From Caldifarciminota bacterium (GTDB taxonomy: Bacteria; Hydrothermota; Tepidihabitantia; Tepidihabitantales; Tepidihabitantaceae): a stretch of 5,558 bases of DNA. Shown in pieces: positions 1-5,558 of the stretch. Under the pieces are notes generated by a model that saw nothing but the letters and a program-made list of their open reading frames with translations, had not been told where the DNA came from and made no database searches. The stretch is from NCBI GenBank assembly GCA_011049385.1, contig DSBX01000317.1:1-5558 (forward strand), read 5' to 3'. The first letter of the stretch is position 1. Every line of letters begins with the position of its first letter. The position numbers were made by a program, and so were the translations under genes.

Positions 1-320
1 CATGTAGGCGCGGCTGAGCTCCCAGCGCTGTTCGTCGCGACCCTCGGCGTCGGTCCAGCGCGGGTCAATCCGGTCGTAGCCCATGTACTCTGCGCCCGAT
101 TCCTCCGAGCCGACGTGCACTTCGAGAATGTCCTCGCCGGTCACGACGTCGTGGTAGCGGCGGATTGAGAACCAGTGGTCGCCGACCGTAATCTCCGGCT
201 TGGGGTAGGTCAGTTTTCCCTCCGGCAGGGACTTGATGTAGCGGGTGAGTTCGTTGTAGTCCCGGGCCGGAATGACCTCCACGATCTTCCGCACCCATTC
301 CACGATGGTTGTCTTGTCAA

Positions 321-324
<4 letters not shown>
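1..324 (-). CDS. Unrecognised protein, N-terminal 108 residues (runs off the left edge)
   Basis: An open frame runs from a GTG at 324-322 to the window edge without a stop, giving 108 residues that start (M)IDKTTIVEWVRKIVEVIPA and end in ELSRAYM. The GTG overlaps the ftsK stop codon as GTGA (4 nt). It is preceded by a GGGGGA Shine-Dalgarno-like tract (331-336) six bases away, which decides the start. The fragment is soluble-looking, with no signal peptide or membrane segment. It opens with a likely amphipathic helix, followed by a charged, aromatic-rich part (GDHWFSIRRYHDV, residues 48-60) with an alternating pattern that suggests beta strands, then an acidic stretch rich in Asp, Glu and Trp. 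I do not recognise a family, and the C-terminus is missing. The overlap implies co-translation with FtsK. A functional link to chromosome segregation would be inference only. Codon use and the clean frame make it a real gene. Confidence 0.8.
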
Positions 325-3049
<2,725 letters not shown>

Positions 3050-3053
<4 letters not shown>

Positions 3054-3694
3054 ATCACCGGGTAGCCGGCAAAGAGCCAGCTGAAGACCCGAACCAGCGG
3101 GAACAGGTAGAGCCCAATGAGCGACACCCCGGCGAAACGGCCGAGGAAGATGAGCCCGATGAGTATCATAAAGCCATACCGTTCAAGTTGCGCATACTTC
3201 GCGGCCAAGTCCGAAGGTAGAAAATAGTAAACAAGACGCGACCCGTCAAGCGGCGGCATCGGAATGAGGTTGAAGAAGCAGAGAATCAGGTTGAAGAGCA
3301 CGAAGTACTGCAGGAGCATCACCGGGAAGCCGCCCAGGCCGACGAGGTGCATCAGCCGGAGCAGGAGCCCGCAGAGCGCGGCCACGGCCAGGTTCGCGGC
3401 CGGGCCGGCCAGCGCGGAGAGCGCCATGTCGCGGGTCGGGTTGCGGAAGTAGCTCGGGTTGATGATGACCGGTTTGGCCCAGCCGAAACGGAACAGGAAG
3501 AGCGCGACGGTGCCGATCGGGTCGAGGTGCTTGAGCGGGTTAAGCGTCAGCCGCCCCATCATCTTCGCGGTCGGGTCGCCCAGGCGCCAGGCTACCCAGC
3601 CGTGCGCGAGTTCGTGGATGGTCAGGCCGAAGAGAATCGCCGGCGCGGACAGCACCAGGCTGCGGATGATGTCGCCCCAGTCGCCGCCGAGCAT
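3050..3694 (-). CDS. Site-2 protease family protein (M50 zinc metalloprotease, PDZ-less)
   Basis: Integral membrane zinc protease of the S2P/M50 class, which cleaves substrates within the membrane. It has 214 residues. The zinc motif HELAH (27-31; H27, H31 ligands, E28 catalytic) sits inside the first hydrophobic segment. It is followed by the conserved NPLKHLDP (52-59), GPAANL (97-102) and NLIPMPPLDG (142-151), whose D150 is the expected third zinc ligand. Roughly five or six hydrophobic segments are visible, and there is no PDZ or CBS domain. This matches the small 'site-2 protease family protein' group common in bacteria, rather than RseP or SpoIVFB with their extra domains. The substrate is unknown. 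ATG at 3694 lies 2 nt after the nucleotidyltransferase stop and 6 nt after an AAGGA (3701-3705). The stop overlaps the ftsK start. All catalytic residues are present, so it is probably active. Confidence 0.95.
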
Positions 3695-3696
3695 CT

Positions 3697-4980
3697 TCAG
3701 TCCTTGCTCCGGGACAGGGTGCGCCGGACGAGGCTGAGTTCATCGGCGCGGGTCCGGACCCGGCCGTCGAGCCGAGCATCGCGCAGTGCTTCCAGTATCT
3801 GGCGGTAAGCAGGGCCGGGCCGGAGGCCGAGCGCGGCGAGGTCGTGCCCGCGCAACAGGGGTTCGACCGCGGCCAGTTCGTCAAGATAGCACCGGATGCC
3901 GGCGTGGACCGGGGGAGAGGCGAGCGCGGCGATGATGCGCAGGGCCGGTTCCGGCACCGGCCTCAGCCGGCGGCAGACGGTGCTCGGGCGCCGGGCGCGG
4001 GCAAGCCCCGCGACCAGCGTCCGCCGCTCTCGAACCGCCCGGGCCGCGTCGCGCTGTTCGGTGGTAACCGGGAAGCGGGGGTTGTCCGGCAACTCGGCGA
4101 GGACGAAGATGAAGAGCAGGGCCGGGTCGCATTTCCGCCGGTTGAGCCGCTGGAAGCGGCCGAGGAAGTCGGGCGACGGGCGGTGTTCGAAGCAGGCCGG
4201 GAAGAGTCCCTCGCGCAGGGCGGCTTCGAACATCCGGGGCGCGTGTTCCTCGGCGCAGAAGCATTGCAGTTCGTGCAGTGCGCGTTCGGGCGTGAGCAGG
4301 CCGGGCAGTCGCGCGGCAACGGCGTCGCGCATCCGGGCCAGCGTCTCCGGCTCGATTTCGAACTCGAGCCGGACCGCGAAACGGATGGCGCGGAACACCC
4401 GGGTCGGGTCGTCGCGGAAACTCGCCGGTTGCAGGATGCGAACCAGGCGCGCGTCAAGGTCGGCGCGCCCGGAGTGCGGGTCAATGAGCCGTCCGAACCG
4501 CCCCGGGGTGATTTCGAGCGCCATCGCGTTGATGGTAAAGTCGCGCCGGACGAGGTCGGCTTCGACCGTCGCCGGTCTCACGGTCGGGAGGGCCGCGGGT
4601 TTCGGGTAGGTCTCGGTCCGGGTGCGGGCGAAGTCCACCCGCCCGCCGTCCGGCCGGTGGACGGTGCCGGTCAGGAACCGGGCGTGGTAGACGACGCGGC
4701 CGTCGAGCGTCCGGGCCAGTTCGTTGCCGAACCGGCGGGTGTCGCCGTCAACCGCGAGGTCGAGGTCGAGCACCGGTCGGCCGAGCAGGAGGTCGCGGAC
4801 CGGCCCGCCGGCGAGGAACGCCCGGGCGCCGATGCCCCGGGCGATGCGGCCGGCCTGCCTGAGCAGGGCGACCGTAGGCGGCGGCAGTGAGCCGAGCGAC
4901 GGGCGCGACCGCCGCTCGGTCGAGGACGACCGACGTCGGCCCGAGACAGCCGGCGCCGGGTCTTGCGTGCTAGAAGCCAA
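3697..4980 (-). CDS. tRNA nucleotidyltransferase / poly(A) polymerase family (class II)
   Basis: Adds C and/or A residues to the tRNA 3' end (CCA synthesis or repair) in the cytoplasm; some relatives only add A or make poly(A). It has 427 residues. A basic, probably disordered leader (about 1-32) precedes the class II nucleotidyltransferase head: AGGPVRDLLLG (57-67), the metal-binding pair D72/D74 (LDLDLAV), and a third carboxylate D116 in VDFARTR. Next come RRDFTINAMA (145-154) and the nucleotide-recognition segment RDDPTRVFRAIRFAVR (189-204), where the more usual Glu-Asp is Asp-Asp. The C-terminal part is helical and ends with a tRNA-binding-like segment (GHDLAALGLRPGPAYRQIL, 378-396). No HD phosphohydrolase motif is present. 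CCA-adding and A-adding enzymes cannot be told apart by eye, so no symbol is given. The only in-frame standard start after an upstream TAA is TTG at 4980, inside the end of the DUF3467 gene, so translation probably depends on coupling to it. Confidence 0.93.
   Translation of the reverse strand: MASSTQDPAPAVSGRRRSSSTERRSRPSLGSLPPPTVALLRQAGRIARGIGARAFLAGGPVRDLLLGRPVLDLDLAVDGDTRRFGNELARTLDGRVVYHARFLTGTVHRPDGGRVDFARTRTETYPKPAALPTVRPATVEADLVRRDFTINAMALEITPGRFGRLIDPHSGRADLDARLVRILQPASFRDDPTRVFRAIRFAVRLEFEIEPETLARMRDAVAARLPGLLTPERALHELQCFCAEEHAPRMFEAALREGLFPACFEHRPSPDFLGRFQRLNRRKCDPALLFIFVLAELPDNPRFPVTTEQRDAARAVRERRTLVAGLARARRPSTVCRRLRPVPEPALRIIAALASPPVHAGIRCYLDELAAVEPLLRGHDLAALGLRPGPAYRQILEALRDARLDGRVRTRADELSLVRRTLSRSKD
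3701..3705 (-). promoter_or_regulatory. Ribosome binding site of the site-2 protease gene
   Basis: AAGGA lies six bases before ATG 3694, within the last codons of the nucleotidyltransferase gene. It supports the start that leaves a 2-nt gap between the genes. Confidence 0.7.
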
Positions 4981-5278
4981 GACTGCGGGTGGAGTCCTCG
5001 CGGCCCTGGAGGTTTATCTTGCCGAAACGCGTTTCGAACTTGTCAAGGTTGTCCTTGAGCGCATTGTTCAGCATCCGGGCGTGCTGGGGGGTCATCACGA
5101 TACGGGCGAAAACCTTGGCCTTGGACAGGCCGGGCAACATCCGGGCGAAGTCAATGATGAACTCCGAGGGCGAGTGGGCAATCAACACGAAGTTCGAATA
5201 GATTCCTTCGGATTCCTTCTCGCCGATTTCGACCTGGACCTGCTGACCCGGCGGAGTGTGTTTGGGTTCGTCTGTCAT
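4970..5278 (-). CDS. DUF3467 domain protein
   Basis: Small soluble protein of 102 residues resembling the DUF3467 family, whose function is not established. After a short polar N-terminus (about 1-13), nearly the whole length is the domain. It begins QVQVEIGEKESEGIYSNFVL, continues through AHSPSEFIIDFARMLPG (about 34-50), and has a conserved-looking VFARIVMTPQHARMLNNAL (about 55-74), followed by a charged helix ending in FGKINL. There is no signal peptide, membrane segment or obvious catalytic motif. ATG at 5278 is supported by a strong GAAAGGAG Shine-Dalgarno (5285-5292) six bases upstream. It is the first gene of the operon behind a good promoter, and its last 11 nt overlap the nucleotidyltransferase gene. 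Nothing in the sequence ties it functionally to tRNA processing. The family call is from recognition of the pattern, not a search. Confidence 0.88.
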   Translation of the reverse strand: MTDEPKHTPPGQQVQVEIGEKESEGIYSNFVLIAHSPSEFIIDFARMLPGLSKAKVFARIVMTPQHARMLNNALKDNLDKFETRFGKINLQGREDSTRSLGF

Positions 5279-5284
5279 TGTCTG

Positions 5285-5292
5285 CTCCTTTC
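5285..5292 (-). promoter_or_regulatory. Ribosome binding site of the DUF3467 gene
   Basis: GAAAGGAG on the minus strand, six bases before ATG 5278. It is the strongest Shine-Dalgarno in the window, as expected for the lead gene of a coupled operon, and it fixes the start. Confidence 0.85.
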
Positions 5293-5332
5293 AACGGACA
5301 CGCGGGGAAGGCATCTCATCACCATCCGACCA

Positions 5333-5360
5333 AGTATACTCCAATAGTGGCGGCCGACAA
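5333..5360 (-). promoter_or_regulatory. Sigma70-like promoter for the operon
   Basis: On the minus strand, a -35 box TTGTCG (5355-5360, 4 of 6 to consensus) is followed after 16 bases by a -10 box TATACT (5333-5338, 5 of 6). Transcription would start near 5326, leaving a leader of about 45-50 nt before the DUF3467 ATG. The -10 box stands out as AT-rich in a very GC-rich background. This is the only convincing promoter seen upstream of the five-gene block. It is predicted by pattern only. Confidence 0.6.
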
Positions 5361-5384
5361 GGAAGAACGTGCGTGAGAATGGTG

Positions 5385-5414
5385 CGGTGGTCAAGCGGCC
5401 CGGTGGCCAGGCGG
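5385..5414. repeat. Imperfect direct repeat, two 14-base copies
   Basis: CGGTGGTCAAGCGG (5385-5398) and CGGTGGCCAGGCGG (5401-5414) match at 12 of 14 bases with a 16-base offset, just upstream of the promoter. They could be a degenerate tandem duplication or a tandem binding site. In GC-rich sequence chance similarity is possible. Confidence 0.4.
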
Positions 5415-5455
5415 GAGAACCGGAAGCGACCGCCGATGGACGTCGGAGACGACAA

Positions 5456-5472
5456 CCGCCAAGGCCGCCAAG
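5456..5472. repeat. Short tandem repeat CCGCCAAG, two copies
   Basis: CCGCCAAG occurs at 5456-5463 and 5465-5472 with a 9-base period, followed by a partial third unit (CCGAGG). It is non-coding and of unknown meaning, possibly the remnant of an intergenic repeat. Confidence 0.4.
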
Positions 5473-5485
5473 CCGAGGGAATCGG

Positions 5486-5515
5486 GGGACATGACCGGGC
5501 CGCGGGACATGACCG
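5486..5515. repeat. Direct repeat GGGACATGACCG, two copies
   Basis: The 12-base unit GGGACATGACCG occurs exactly at 5486-5497 and again at 5504-5515, 18 bases apart. The second copy is the base of the left arm of the hairpin. The first copy could pair with the same right arm, so two alternative stems are possible. Confidence 0.75.
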
Positions 5516-5546
5516 AATTGCGCTCGGGCAATTCGGATCGTGTCCC
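5504..5546. repeat. Strong imperfect inverted repeat (hairpin)
   Basis: The left arm, GGGACATGACCGAATTGC (5504-5521), pairs with the right arm at 5528-5546, which reads GCAATTCGGATCGTGTCCC. That gives 18 base pairs with one T-G wobble (5510/5540) and a single unpaired A at 5537, closing a 6-nt loop (5522-5527). Neither strand has a T-tract after the stem, so it does not look like a classical intrinsic terminator. It lies in non-coding sequence about 145 bases upstream of the promoter. It could be a REP-like dispersed palindrome, the end of a small mobile element, or a structured region belonging to an upstream gene outside the window. Confidence 0.8.
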
Positions 5547-5558
5547 AAGCCCCGACAG

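Noticed and set aside
65..298. 77-codon minus-strand frame within the left-edge gene
   Set aside because: It lies in a different frame from the coupled GTG-started gene, which spans the whole stretch without a stop and has a ribosome binding site. The 77-codon product is Arg/Gly/Pro-rich with no domain.
3844..4890. Plus-strand open frame (348 codons) opposite the tRNA nucleotidyltransferase gene
   Set aside because: It is an antisense shadow of a gene whose catalytic motifs are intact. Composition is Gly/Arg/Glu/Val-rich with no recognisable fold.
5504..5546. Hairpin as a Rho-independent terminator
   Set aside because: The stem is strong but neither strand continues into a run of T. A terminator role for a gene beyond the right edge cannot be excluded, but the sequence does not support it.
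5291..5548. Minus-strand open frame of 85 codons upstream of the DUF3467 gene
   Set aside because: It starts with TTG inside the hairpin repeat, runs through the repeats and the predicted promoter, has no ribosome binding site that I can see, and gives a Pro/Arg/Ser-rich product with a repeat-derived RSCP pattern.

Overview
This window comes from a GC-rich bacterial chromosome, with strong G/C preference at third codon positions. It reads as ordinary core genome rather than an accessory island. No phage, CRISPR, transposase or RNA gene is visible. The gene types are broadly bacterial: an FtsK/SpoIIIE translocase, a class II tRNA nucleotidyltransferase without an HD domain, a PDZ-less site-2 protease and a DUF3467 protein. 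The phylum cannot be fixed from sequence alone. An uncultured lineage (FCB-like or a candidate phylum) would fit, but this is a low-confidence inference.

All five supported genes lie on the minus strand and are read from right to left. Bases 5279-5558 are non-coding. They hold a sigma70-like promoter (5333-5360), a 5' leader with a strong Shine-Dalgarno, and farther upstream a patch of short imperfect repeats ending in a strong hairpin (5504-5546). The genes then follow with no real gaps: DUF3467 protein (4970-5278), tRNA nucleotidyltransferase (3697-4980), M50 site-2 protease (3050-3694), FtsK (321-3053), and the N-terminal 108 residues of an unrecognised protein that runs off the left edge (1-324).

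The junctions are very tight: an 11-nt overlap, a 2-nt gap, and two 4-nt GTGA overlaps. The block therefore looks like a single translationally coupled operon read from the promoter at about 5345, with no terminator inside the window. Three of the five starts are non-ATG (TTG, GTG, GTG). The functions are housekeeping: tRNA 3'-end maturation, intramembrane proteolysis and chromosome segregation at division. The sequence does not show a single shared pathway.

No new system is evident. The items most worth a second look are the hairpin/direct-repeat element at the right end, the unknown protein coupled to ftsK, and a long charged segment between the FtsK motor and its gamma domain.
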